Shown piece by piece: positions 31,700 to 41,524 of a stretch of DNA of 64,000 nt. Where the stretch lies: positions 12,146,275 to 12,210,274 of the forward strand of contig NC_134032.1 in the NCBI RefSeq assembly GCF_964204645.1. The letters are read 5' to 3'. The translations under genes were made by a program, and so were the position numbers. Source of the DNA: Tubulanus polymorphus. Lineage: Eukaryota; Nemertea; Palaeonemertea; Tubulaniformes; Tubulanidae. The first letter of the stretch is position 1. Each line of letters starts with the position of its first letter. The notes below the pieces were generated by a model. The model saw nothing but the letters and a program-made list of their open reading frames with translations, was not told where the DNA came from and made no database searches.

Positions 31700-34475
31700 C
31701 AAATGAAGATTATAGCTAATCACGGTACTAATGACAGCGATACACTGCGATGCCGTGTACTTGCTAAGTCCATCACCAATTTATACACGGCCATGCGGCG
31801 TAGACGCTCTAAAATAATGGCGCAATAGACGTCTGCAGCCCTGTTCGAAGATATTGAATTCGAACTACGGTAATTATGTTTAAATTAAGTTTATCTGTTT
31901 TATAGCAAGATGAAGGTGAATTTAAAATCTGCCATCAACATCACTCAGGTATCAGTCCGATATTCCGAGATACGGTCTACATCTTTGTATCGAGAGTTTA
32001 CACGCTTGATTTTCCGTATTTAAAGGTTGTCGCTCGAAACTTGATCGAGCGTAAGGCTATCGGTTCAATGGTGAACGTTTCCAGTATTTTTTCAACTCGA
32101 AATCTGAACAACGATATGGATTCTTACTCGATGTGTAAAGCGGCCTTGGATGCGATGACGCGCAGCGCAGCCGTACAATTCGGACCCCACGGGGTATGTA
32201 AGGTATTGGTGTACGTTGAGTTGGCCAACAGGCCAGGGGCTGATTCTTGACCGCGCGTAAATACCCATGCTAAAACTGCCGGAAAGTAAGTTTGTCTTTG
32301 AGACAAAAAATGACTGAAGACTGAGTTTTGTAATAAGTCCCAACTATGGAACCAGGGTACAGTTGTAAAGTCATGGCTTAGATATCAGATAGGTTCAAGA
32401 CCATCTTAGTTGTTCTATAACTAACCTGAAAACTAAAGACAGACCAGTCTAAAGATTTTGAGACTAAGTCACGACTGTGCAGCATTTAAAGGTGGGTCTT
32501 TGGTCCCTTTCAACAAGTCTAATTACAGACTAAGTTATTTTTGTTATTCGTACAGATAAGAGTCAACTCCGTCAACCCGTGCGTGACTAAGACTAAGATA
32601 ATTATGGAATACATTCGTGGAGGCCCACCAGAATTTCAGAAAGCAATCGATGGTCAGATAGATAGAATCCCTCTAGGCAAACTGCCAGGTGGGTTTACAA
32701 CGCCACTAACCAAAATATAACTTCGAAGATTTTAGGGGGTTTGTTTTTACCCCTGAACCTAACCGAGTTGAGAACCAATTTCATAACCTCACTGGGTACA
32801 AAAGAGTCTCTATGGCAATTCTTTTTATCGAAGTATATTGATTTTTTTATTCAGAGGAACAGGACGTGGTTGATACGATTGTGTATTTGTTAAGCGACCG
32901 ATCTAAGATGGTTAACGGACAGTGTATCTACGTCGATGGAGGCTTGACAGTCAGTTAATAAAATACCAACAGATTCAGCAGAGGTTTTACTACGATGAAA
33001 TTCAAGCGAAACTTGTTTCTTAAGTCACTGTAGTTCTGATAATCATTATGTTGACAATTTTTCCAAATGACCTAAGTCAAATGAATTGAAAATACAAATT
33101 GAAACAAGGGGACTTAAGTGAGTTTGACTGAATTCATCTTCATGGTCAGAAGTAAACCTCCGATAAACCAACCATCTCGTGTTTTGCAGAATAGAAGTAA
33201 TGGTTGTTGAATCTACATTTGGGGTAAATATGGACTAATTCCGTTGATAGTAAGATATTGCATATTGGGGACTGTGCACGAAAACTATTTAATTGTTTCG
33301 TGTTCGTGGCTTATTTTGTAATCTATAATAAAGTAAAACTTCAGTCTTATTCCGGTGGTCATTTTCCAGTCGAAAAATGTAAAGTGCTCGCTCTGAGCAG
33401 CTTCACTGGATTTAGCGCTATATAAGACACATATTAACATTATCATTAATTATTACTATGGAAGTGATTTGAAATGCTCGACAATCTGAACTAATTTCAA
33501 ATATAAGCGCGAACAGTGGAACTGGGTTCGGTGCGTCAAATTTCATTCTCACGCCGGATTTAGTCAAACGCTTACATGATATCCTGTGGGCTGGCTGCTG
33601 ATTGGTCGTTGCTGTTTGATTTACCGGTGGACGACGTCGAATTCAACCAAACGTACGGATTTTTACCACCAGACGCCTGATTCCTGAACACATTTTGACT
33701 GCTCTGATTAAAACCTGTTCAATTCACGAATGAAAGGAAAAGAAAATTGAGAAATTTAAGCCGCAATAAAAGGACTGACTAATGACAGGGTCTAACTGCA
33801 GTTTAAGTCACCTTTCCAGTGTGTGGTGCTAGTGTCATTGATTTAAGGAAAGTGTCATGCTTATAGACACCAGTATATAACCATGGCATATAGGGGCACC
33901 TGTCGCACCCAGCATACCATTGGATCATTGATATTTTCAAACAGGTTTGGATGTTCAACCGTCTAAGTCGTAAGACTCATTGGGGCACATTTATCTATCA
34001 TCAACTTAACAGAAGCCATGCCCAAACCAAGGGAGTCACGAAAATCATAAATACCATCCAATGGCCAACTAAACGAACCAGAGTAACGTAACGAAATTTA
34101 ATTAACGCCGCGGCTACGGTTACAGGAATCCGTAAACCAGAGTGCAATAGCTGCGGATACGGGAGTCAGTTAGCACATGCGCAATATACAGTACAACAGT
34201 ATTCTGGCTTGGATTCGAACCCAAAGAAAAAATTGTCTATCGGTGAACCAGCGCTTTACCCACTGCGCCACAGCACACACCTAGAAGCCTTGACGTAACC
34301 GACTCCCGCGTAGACAGGTACTGGTACTGTCTGTACTGTAGATAGAGAGAGTAGAGAGAGTAGAGACAAGTTTGTTTAGGCCTAATTAACTACCTTTATT
34401 TTGAGAAGGATGCTCGTGCCAGCATTTATCACCGAATCGACATCTTCCTTGCGTCCAGAACTTACAAACGACCAT
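27457..34475 (-). CDS. NUP42: Nucleoporin NUP42 (NUPL2/CG1)
   Basis: Six exons on the - strand: 34475-34394, 33714-33576, 29226-29052, 28941-28849, 28731-28691, 28231-27457. All junctions are GT-AG, and the phases close to 435 codons (434 aa; the human protein is of similar length). The N-terminus is a CCCH zinc finger, [19 protein letters not shown]. Exon 3 holds the conserved [10 protein letters not shown] and [16 protein letters not shown] segment. Exons 4-5 are lysine-rich helix, probably coiled coil. The long last exon is an FG domain (many LFG, VFGG and FGQP repeats). The C-terminus [12 protein letters not shown] is the motif that in the family binds the mRNA-export factors GLE1/DDX19 at the cytoplasmic face of the nuclear pore. 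The gene is head-to-head with the GTSF1-like gene. A reductase gene is nested in the 4.3-kb intron 2. Confidence 0.93.
29600..29720 (-). repeat. Dispersed CCTGGAAAA/GGGAATTTG repeat fragment
   Basis: Reverse-complement words (GTGGCCACTGACC, AACTCAGGG, TTTGACAAATTTGGC) match 41035-41165 and 61935-62075. It lies in NUP42 intron 2. The 115-codon - strand frame ending at 29004 is NUP42 exon 3 plus intron. Confidence 0.4.
30087..32958 (+). CDS. DCXR: Dicarbonyl/L-xylulose reductase-like SDR
   Basis: Seven exons: 30087-30138, 30749-30846, 30924-31081, 31906-31948, 32026-32193, 32556-32688, 32855-32958. Phases close to 252 codons, giving 251 aa, near the roughly 244 aa of DCXR. It is a classical short-chain dehydrogenase/reductase: cofactor loop TGAGKGIG (about residues 13-20), NNAA near residue 85, catalytic Ser in NVSS, YSMCK as the Y-x3-K pair, and C-terminal [11 protein letters not shown] and DGG. 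DCXR-type features are the overall alignment, IPLGKLP and the absence of long insertions. The expected reaction is NADPH-dependent reduction of dicarbonyls and L-xylulose in the cytosol. The exon 2 donor is weak (GTTCGG) but the junction restores LKQECPEIE in frame. The gene lies wholly inside NUP42 intron 2 on the opposite strand. LINE 3' ends occupy two of its introns. AATAAA lies at 33327. Confidence 0.9.
30280..30666 (+). mobile_element. 5'-truncated LINE 3' end, same family as 34859-37989
   Basis: On the + strand it encodes remnants of [20 protein letters not shown], matching DRLCPTCNVLGDELHFIFDC of the larger element. It continues through the shared 3' UTR (CATGGAAATGGTTGGAGTGT) into a GTAATC hexamer tail at about 30640-30666. 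It sits in DCXR intron 1. Confidence 0.8.
31231..31700 (+). mobile_element. CR1/L2-like LINE 3' end with ATT tail
   Basis: The frame 31236-31499 reads [32 protein letters not shown] and [13 protein letters not shown]. This is the typical C-terminus of CR1/L2-type reverse transcriptase proteins. A short 3' UTR ends in an ATT microsatellite at about 31650-31700. The fragment lies in DCXR intron 3. Confidence 0.75.
33327..33332 (+). terminator. Polyadenylation signal of the DCXR-like gene
   Basis: AATAAA lies 369 nt behind the stop codon in CTATAATAAAGTAAAAC. It is the first good signal after the last exon and lies before NUP42 exon 2 on the other strand. Confidence 0.5.
34090..34281 (-). mobile_element. 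tRNA-derived SINE in NUP42 intron 1
   Basis: On the - strand the head starts GTGCTGTGGCGCAGTGGGTA (A box TGGCGCAGTGG). About 50 nt on comes GGGTTCGAATCC (B box). The spacing has no convincing anticodon arm, so it is a SINE head, not a tRNA gene. A body of about 100 bp follows toward 34090. Confidence 0.6.
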
Positions 34476-34626
34476 TTTCTCTCCAACTGTCACAGCTGAA
34501 AAATTGAAATAAATCGTGCGAAATGTTCTACCAATTAGGTTCGCATTCAAATCATCATGGGCGCGGCCATCTTCCCATTATAAGATCGCTTGCTGCAGTA
34601 GGAATACGGACCGGGTGTGAAATTCT

Positions 34627-34678
34627 AACCGTCAAGTGCTGCCTCTATACAAATCATTGGCGGTGCAAACGTGAACTA
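34627..34678 (+). repeat. 52-bp direct repeat, left copy
   Basis: AACCGTCAAGTGCTGCC… matches 37990-38041 with 6 mismatches in 52. It lies about 150 bp upstream of the NUP42 start codon. Its partner abuts the 5' end of the LINE, 132 bp upstream of the GTSF1 start. Confidence 0.8.
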
Positions 34679-34858
34679 ACTTATCTAGGAAAACTTTTCC
34701 TAATCCATGTTAGCACTATGAACTGAGAAAAATGCAAACGATTCGATAAAAATTTTACAAAATTACCACCAAACAAACATACTTAGGTTTTATTATGAAT
34801 AAACTTTATTGAATATTACTCGTTTGCCAGAGTAAGCATACATTTCTGTAACAAATTA

Positions 34859-37800
34859 TACGAATACGAATACGAATACGAATACGAATATTTATTACAC
34901 TCCAACCATTCCCATGGTACATGGAGGAAAAACAGTATTTACAATTATTTACAAAAACAGTTGATAAAAGCACTTTGGAACATAACAAACGTTATTTACA
35001 ACATACTATTTATACACACTACCGGAGGGATCTATATACATCCAGACCTAATTTGATAAATTTAGCAAGTTTAAAAGTTGGATTTTTTAAAACATCAAGA
35101 TTCCGAAAGGTATTTGAATTTAGGTAGCTTTCACGGAATACGGTAAGTAATTTACAGTCAAAAATGAAATGTAGTTCGTCGCCTAAAACGTTACAGGTGG
35201 GGCATAATCTATCGGTTCTCGGTAGATGGAGATTTGACAATTTATTTACAGGTATAGGAGATAAGACCCAATCCTGTACAGGAATAAACTGGTCACTAAG
35301 TCGTCATCAAGCCGATTTATATAGTTTTCAAATTTGATATCCTTCTTATATTGTCTAAAATTAATGTATAACGGATTATTATTTAGCCTAAATTCTGTCT
35401 CTTGCACATGCTGATCACGGAGTATACGGTGTAATTGTTATGGAGAAGTCCTAGAGTTTACCATAGATTGTTGTGTCCAGATATACGAAAGGCCACAGAC
35501 ATCAAAAGTCTTCTTAATAAATAACAGCCAGGGGCTCTTAAACCTATCATTCAGATATAAATTATAAGATATCTTATAGAGAATTGAACTAAGTTTACTT
35601 TGTTTGCACTGAATCGTTTTGACCCAAAAATTAATCATTCTACGCTTTACGCTTATATACATAGGATAACGTCCTAACTCCGCTAATACTTGAAGGTTAT
35701 GGGAATATTTTGTAACTTTCATGATAATTTTACAAAATAAACAGTGGAAGTTTTCTAATAAGTCAAGGTTTTCATATCCCCAGATTTCGCAACCGTACAA
35801 CGCGATAGGAGCGACACACATGTCAAATAGTTAAAACATTACATCTACTGGAAGTTTCAAACGTCTGCCCTTATGAATAATAGAATACATAGCTTTCATA
35901 GCTTTATCATAGAGAATCTTTTTTGCTTTAGCGAAACTACCGTTCCAATTGAATTTCACTCCGAGATACACATAATCCTCAACTATCTCTAACTCCTGAT
36001 TACCGAACATGAATTTCGAAATACGCTTAATCCTACTTTTACTTCGAGCGAAGACTAATATTTTAGTTTTATCAACATTCACCGTGAGGCCGTTGTCGGC
36101 GCAATATTCAAATAATGTATCTAAATGTGACTGGAGAGATTCCTCATCTTCAGCAAGAATGACTGTGTCATCCGCATAAAGGATAATGAATAAGCTAAGT
36201 AAAGTCCCTAGTTCTGGGTCACAATTCACATTAAGCTTTTCAATATACGACAAAGTTGGTTTACCGCGCGTAGCAAAAAAGTCTTCAATATCGTTTAAGA
36301 ATAAGGACAATAGGATAAGTGATAAATTTTCACCTTGTCTTAAACCTCTATCAGCAGCAAAATACTGTGATGTGTTTCCGTTAAATTTAACACATGATTT
36401 CACCGAATTATAGATATTTTTAACTACGTTCAAAAAATTCCCCGTAATGCTACTCTCTATCAATTTTCTCCATAATGTAACCCGGCAAACCGAGTCGAAA
36501 GCCTTCTTAAAATCTACAAAGGCGCAAAAAAGTCTTCTTCCTTGGTACAATTCGACGATTGTTTTCAACGCGTAAATATGGTCAGTAGTAGAATATTTTG
36601 GTCTAAATCCGGCCTGTGCTTCACTAATTATATTGTTTGAATCGAGAAAAGTTGACAGCCTTTGGTTAAGGATACTTGTGAATAATTTACCAAGACAGCT
36701 AACTAGTGTTATACCTCTATAATTATCAGGATTAGTGGGATCGCCTTTCTTTTTAAAAACAGGTTTAATTATCCCTATAGACCACGTCTCCGGAACATGT
36801 CCAGTCTTAAGAACTAAATCAAATAGGTTTCGTAATATATTAACTAAGCACGGATACCGACTAAATTTTAATAACTCATTAGTGATTCCATCTATACCAG
36901 GTGCCTTATTGTTCTTAAGCAATGAGATAGCTTTCATTACTTCATCAGCTGTTATGTCGCAGTTTAAAATATGGTTGTCATATACAGGAGGATCATCATT
37001 CTGTTGTTCAATATTATCGTTCCCTTCGTTTACACCATTTAAGTCATTTAATTGCATAAAGTGTTCAAGAAAAATATCAATATCAATATTAGCGTCCTTA
37101 GTTTTTGCATAAGTTGCAGAATTAAGCATAGCCCAATACTTTTTCGGGTTATTGACTTCACAATCTCGTAGTTCTTTAAAAGTTTCCTTCTGTTTCCTCT
37201 TACTTTCCCGGATGATTTTTTTATATTTCTTTGACGGGTTCTTGAAAGCTTCAAAGTTAGAAGGGGTGGGGCAACCTCTATATCTGTTTTTATAAAAATT
37301 ATAATCTTTACGTGCATCCCTACAGCTACGATTGAACCACTTGTTATGAACCGGGCTTCTACTTCTTCTATTTTTCCTATTGAGCACCAAGTTACATTCT
37401 TCGGCACTTAACAACAGGGAAGATACAAATCTATCAGTGAGTTCGTTTACTTTGTTTAGAGACTGACTACCTAGGTCCTGCAATCCATCCATAAGTGAAT
37501 CATTGAGGCCAATGTCATATAATCTTGATTCTACCGTCGCGAAAAACTGATCCGATCTACTATTGTCCCATCTAATTGATGGCTTTCCATTTACCTGCTC
37601 ATTGTTAGCATTATCAGCAATAATAGTGTCCCTAGAATTTCTGCTTAAACAAAGCCTAAGAGAGTTATGTCCATCAGACAATAGCGGTTCAAAAGGCATT
37701 ATCTGAAAATCGCAAACATATTCAAACTGGACAATATCGCATACAAAGTAATCAATAACACTAGTTCCCTTAAAAGTATAATCACCAGACTGGTCCCTGC

Positions 37801-37989
37801 CACATCTGCCATTGAGTATAATTAATGAATGATTCTTTACAGAAATCAATTAACTGATAGCCTGTGTTATTCGTTCTTTTGTCCTGATTATTTCTTACAG
37901 TCGGAATGTCTAAGCTAAATAAAAGCTGTGAATCAACAGTGGGGTGTAAATTATCGTCTATTATCTGATTATCAGGCTCTACAAATTTC
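34859..37989 (-). mobile_element. Decayed non-LTR (LINE) retrotransposon, 5' truncated
   Basis: On the - strand it runs from a cut at 37989 to a hexamer tail (TATTCG repeats) at about 34890-34860. Remaining coding order: the end of an APE-type endonuclease (SVIDYFVCD, SDGHNSL), then a reverse transcriptase with NNKAPGIDGI, NPDNYRGITL, SEAQAGFRP, FVDFKKAFDSV, LRQGENLS and the active site LYADD, then a C-terminal DRLCPTCNVLGDELHFIFDC zinc-knuckle-like motif. It separates the NUP42 and GTSF1 promoters. Clade not assigned. Confidence 0.92.
35831..37849 (-). pseudogene. LINE ORF2 remnant, reverse transcriptase core
   Basis: An open frame of about 672 codons covers the end of the endonuclease and the whole RT. 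Breaks: a frameshift near 37840 separates it from the upstream piece ending …TGYQLIDFCK. An in-frame TAA at 35831-35833 splits it from …VAPIALYGCEIWG, which continues in the same frame. A further frameshift near 35438 separates the zinc-knuckle part (35240-35019). It is therefore inactive, though the RT catalytic motif survives. Confidence 0.88.
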
Positions 37990-38041
37990 AACCGTCAAGT
38001 GCTGCCCCTCTACAAATGATTGGCGGAGAATACGTGAACTA
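37990..38041 (+). repeat. 52-bp direct repeat, right copy
   Basis: Partner of 34627-34678 at 88 percent identity in the same orientation. It begins exactly where the LINE ends and lies upstream of the GTSF1 start. The element's own 3' flank does not match it, so it is not a simple target duplication. Confidence 0.75.
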
Positions 38042-38172
38042 GAATAGTTCTATGGTAATACTTCTATGCTCGGAAGATGCGGGCCATTCACATAACGCAA
38101 GCATTTCACAACCATAACACGATACACAACCGAGCTCAAGATTCTGAATTGTCCCCGTAAACGTGTCTCAGA

Positions 38173-41100
38173 ATGGCTTTAAATCGTATTAAACACCCTG
38201 ATGATATGGAAATTTGCCCGTACGATCCTTCTCACCAAGAGATTCGAGTGAGGAGATTACCGTATCATTTAATGAAATGTCGACGGGTAAGTATTTTTTA
38301 TCACGAAGAATATTTCATTAGAATAGTTCAAATCATTTATTTATCGTGAAACATTTATCATAGTTATGAGATTGAGCTAAATTTGTAATCAATTGTTTAG
38401 GTCGTGAGACGGTGCATTTGTAATAATTCCTAAATCATCACTCTCATCGCTTTATTATTAGGCCTAACCTCATTCTTCTTTCTTTGTCTTTTCTATTCTC
38501 CACTTTTGAGGCCTATGCATAAAAATGCTCATATAGGCCTACTTGCTAAACCCAAGACAACCATCAATATAATTAGGCTGGGGGTAAATAAATGGTATAG
38601 GATCATCCAGTTGGCCGATTTCTTTTAAGTAGAGCTTCCTGGGATACTGGATGATTAACCTCAACCTCTAAGTACAAGTCCCTGTGTAAGATAGCCAAAT
38701 AATTGTCCTAATCCTGTGCTCAGCCTTTGCTTTTACATCTGATGGGCATGATTAGGCAATGAGGTTAATTAGCTTAGGATAGAGTTAACAAAAAACCTTG
38801 ATTTGAGCGAAGTATAGAATTTGTTGTTATTCCGAGATATGAAGTATTTTTTTAATGTTGTTTATGTATATAGAGCTACTGTATTTTGTTTATTTACAGA
38901 ATCATGCCGGCCTGGAGTACGAGACGTGTCCATTCAACGCTCGTCACGAGTTTCCGGCACCTGAGAAACGCTATCACATCGCTAACTGCCCGGATAAAGC
39001 GATTTTAGAACTGCAGATCGCTCATGAATGTTCCCGTGAAGGCGGTACTATGTATAAAGGATGTACCGATATGCCGGTATCTGATTGGGTGCCCCCGGAG
39101 CCGTTCGAGGATTGGGATGCTGGTTAGTATTTACATCGATTGAGTCTAGAATCGAACAAAATATGGTGTAAGCTTGTAATGTTGAAATGAAAACTTGTAA
39201 AATTAGTTCATTTTTCCAGGACGGCTGGATTCACTTAAATTATTGAGATATACTGAACTAATAGCGTACAAGCTTAAATGACCTCTCACATTAATTGCAC
39301 GTCATGACCAAAGGTAGCACAATGGATGATTACCAGTTCTTGTTATCCAAAGCACAATAAAATCTAGATGTTCTGCCTTGGTGTTCTCCATGCCTCATGA
39401 ATATCACAGTTTCATAGCATCCTCGCTTGCCAGGGTTTTGATTGCCTCCAGCCGAAGCCCGCACAAACTCAAACCCTGGAATTGAACCATAAGAATGTCA
39501 TGGATTGGAATTAGATAGGTCATGGAAGCTATGAACCGTCCATGCTATTGATTATTGTAGAGGCAGCCCCGATCTCTATGGTAACTGTTTTATTGATTAT
39601 TGTAGAGGCAGCCCCGATCTCTATGGTAACTGTTTTATTGATTATTGTAGAGGCAGCACTGATCACCATAGTAACTGTGTGTTATTGATTATTGTGAAGG
39701 CAGCACCGATCTCTATAGAAACTGTGTTTTATTGATTGTTGAAGAGGCAGCACTGATCACCATAGTAACTGAGTTATTGATTATTGTAGAGGCAGCACCG
39801 ATCTCTATGGTAACTGTGTGTTATTGATTATTGTAGAGGCAGCACCGATCGCCCGAATCGGAATCGACGAACGATTATTAGACATCGATCCAAATATGCC
39901 TCGATTCAAGGACACGACCGGAATGACGCCAGCCGAGAAAAAAGAGTTCAAGCGACGGTTGCTTTTGATCGCGGAAAGAAGGGGAAAAGGTTTTGAATTT
40001 GAATCATTCAGTCCCTCCTATCGTTTTATCATCGAGATTGATGTAATTTTGAAAAATGTTTTTCTTCAGGGGAATGCATCGACGATATCGATTTGGACGT
40101 CGTCAAGCACCCCATCGCCGTGACAACTGCTTCGCGTCTGCCTAAAACTAAACCTCGCGTTATCGCGGCTAAGGTAAATGTTTCGCCTTCCAAAATGCTT
40201 TCTTAGCCCCTTCTAATCTTTACGAAGTCGAATTTAGGCGACTGACTAAGTAATAGCTTGCTGCTTCAGGCTTGATGGAAGATTGTTTTCCCCTCGGGCC
40301 GGAACTGAAATCTATTTCCAATTGCTTCATTTATGTACAGTGTACTGAATTAACATGCCCCGCTTGTAAAGGACAAGAAAAGAAATCTATTGCATTTTTC
40401 GGTGAAAATTCAAACTACGAGAGTCGGTTATATATGCAGATGAATGATAGTGATTATGGTAATGTTTTTTAGGAGCAGTTGTATGAAGCTCGTAATGTTG
40501 CCGGTGTTGGACGTGGAATTCAACAAATAGGTTTGTACTTATTACAACCCCCCCCCCTCTATCTCTCAAATCCCCCACTCTCTCCATCGTGATCTATCTA
40601 TCAACAATCGGTTATTTGGGATATCCTCGTGCTTTCATTGTAGCCCAAAAATCGAGAAACGTCGCTAATTTCGACCTGGATGGTTTCGGCCGTGGGGGAG
40701 CGTCGACTCAGAAAATGAAGCCTCCGTCGTTCGCGATGATCGGAATCAATAATCTGACGTTGCTTAGTTTCGGTCGTGGGATCGGGCGTGGAATCTCATC
40801 TGCCAGACGTGAGTACTACGAATTCAAAATCTTATCCATTTTCTGCGCGTTGTGCCCATAATGCCTTGGATATACGTGTTTGCCTAATTGTTTCAGGTGA
40901 ACAGCAACCTCGAATAATCCCGCAACAGCCTGGGGTAATGTGGGCTCAAACTGGTCAACAGCCTGATGAACAGCTTGACAGTGATAGAGGCAATATAAGT
41001 GACCTTCAACAGGAGGTAAGTACCCATTCCGGGTGCCACTGACCTGGAAAGCTCAGGGAAGCAGAAAACTCTGGGAATTTGACAAATTTTGCAAAAGAAA

Positions 41101-41524
41101 AAATTACGAATTTGGATAATGCTGTTGACAAAGAGTTTCTTAGTCGATACGTGATTCAATGAAAAATGAATAAATTGTAACATTTTAAACTAAGAAATTT
41201 CTTGGGATTCACTCTGGTGTGCTATAATGCGGAAAAGGGGAATTTGTAAATTTTATTAAGTGGCCACCCTCTAACAGGTTTTGAAATTTTGGATTCTGTC
41301 TAACCATAGTGAAACTGTTTTCAATATTTCAGGTTTCACGCGACGATGATTCGATGAGTCGCGAAATCAGAAACATCAACGCTGAACTTCATTCAATCGC
41401 GAAACTAGAAGCGCAAGTCAAACGCGGTGAAATGTTGAATTCGGAAGAGTTGCGGAAACTGGAACTTCGAGTTGATTATGAGATGCGTCTCGAAGAGTTG
41501 AATATGAAACTCACCGAATCGTAA
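38173..41524 (+). CDS. GTSF1: GTSF1-like CHHC zinc-finger protein with long C-terminus
   Basis: Eight exons: 38173-38286, 38900-39122, 39837-39989, 40070-40173, 40473-40530, 40644-40808, 40897-41015, 41333-41524. Phases close to 376 codons (375 aa). Two CHHC fingers at the N-terminus: CPYDPSHQ…PYHLMKC (about residues 15-36) and CPFNARHEF…RYHIANC (about 48-68). This is the U11-48K/GTSF1 finger pair. GTSF1 proteins are cofactors of Piwi/Argonaute in piRNA silencing, mainly in germ cells. Vertebrate GTSF1 is under 200 aa; this one is about twice as long. The extra part holds RG motifs (GVGRG, GFGRGG, FGRGIGRG), possible methyl-arginine/Tudor ligands, and a charged C-terminal helix (LEAQVKRGEMLNSEELRKLE). 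Gene boundaries rest on phase agreement; a fusion of two transcripts cannot be excluded. AATAAA at 41666 and 41827. Confidence 0.85.
39547..39836 (+). repeat. 45-47 bp minisatellite repeating the exon 3 splice acceptor
   Basis: The word TTGTAGAGGCAGC (3' splice site plus first exon bases) recurs at 39561, 39606, 39651, 39698, 39745, 39790 and finally 39837, where the real GTSF1 exon 3 begins. Units 4 and 5 have damaged AG. Units also contain GATCTCTATGGTAACTG. The array lies wholly in intron 2. Confidence 0.9.
41035..41165 (+). repeat. Dispersed GGGAATTTGACAAATTTT repeat
   Basis: CTGGAAAGCTCAGGG, GGGAATTTGACAAATTTTGC and TTTGGATAATGCTGTTGAC match 61935-62075 and the inverted fragment at 29600-29720. 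It lies in the last intron of GTSF1. Confidence 0.6.

Noticed and set aside
34190-34281. A functional tRNA gene on the - strand
   Set aside because: A and B boxes are present, but the anticodon arm cannot be folded and the B-box spacing includes a T6 run, a pol III stop; SINE head preferred.
34627-38041. Long target-site duplication of the LINE
   Set aside because: The right copy abuts the LINE but the left copy is 180 bp from its 3' tail, and the sequence between does not match.
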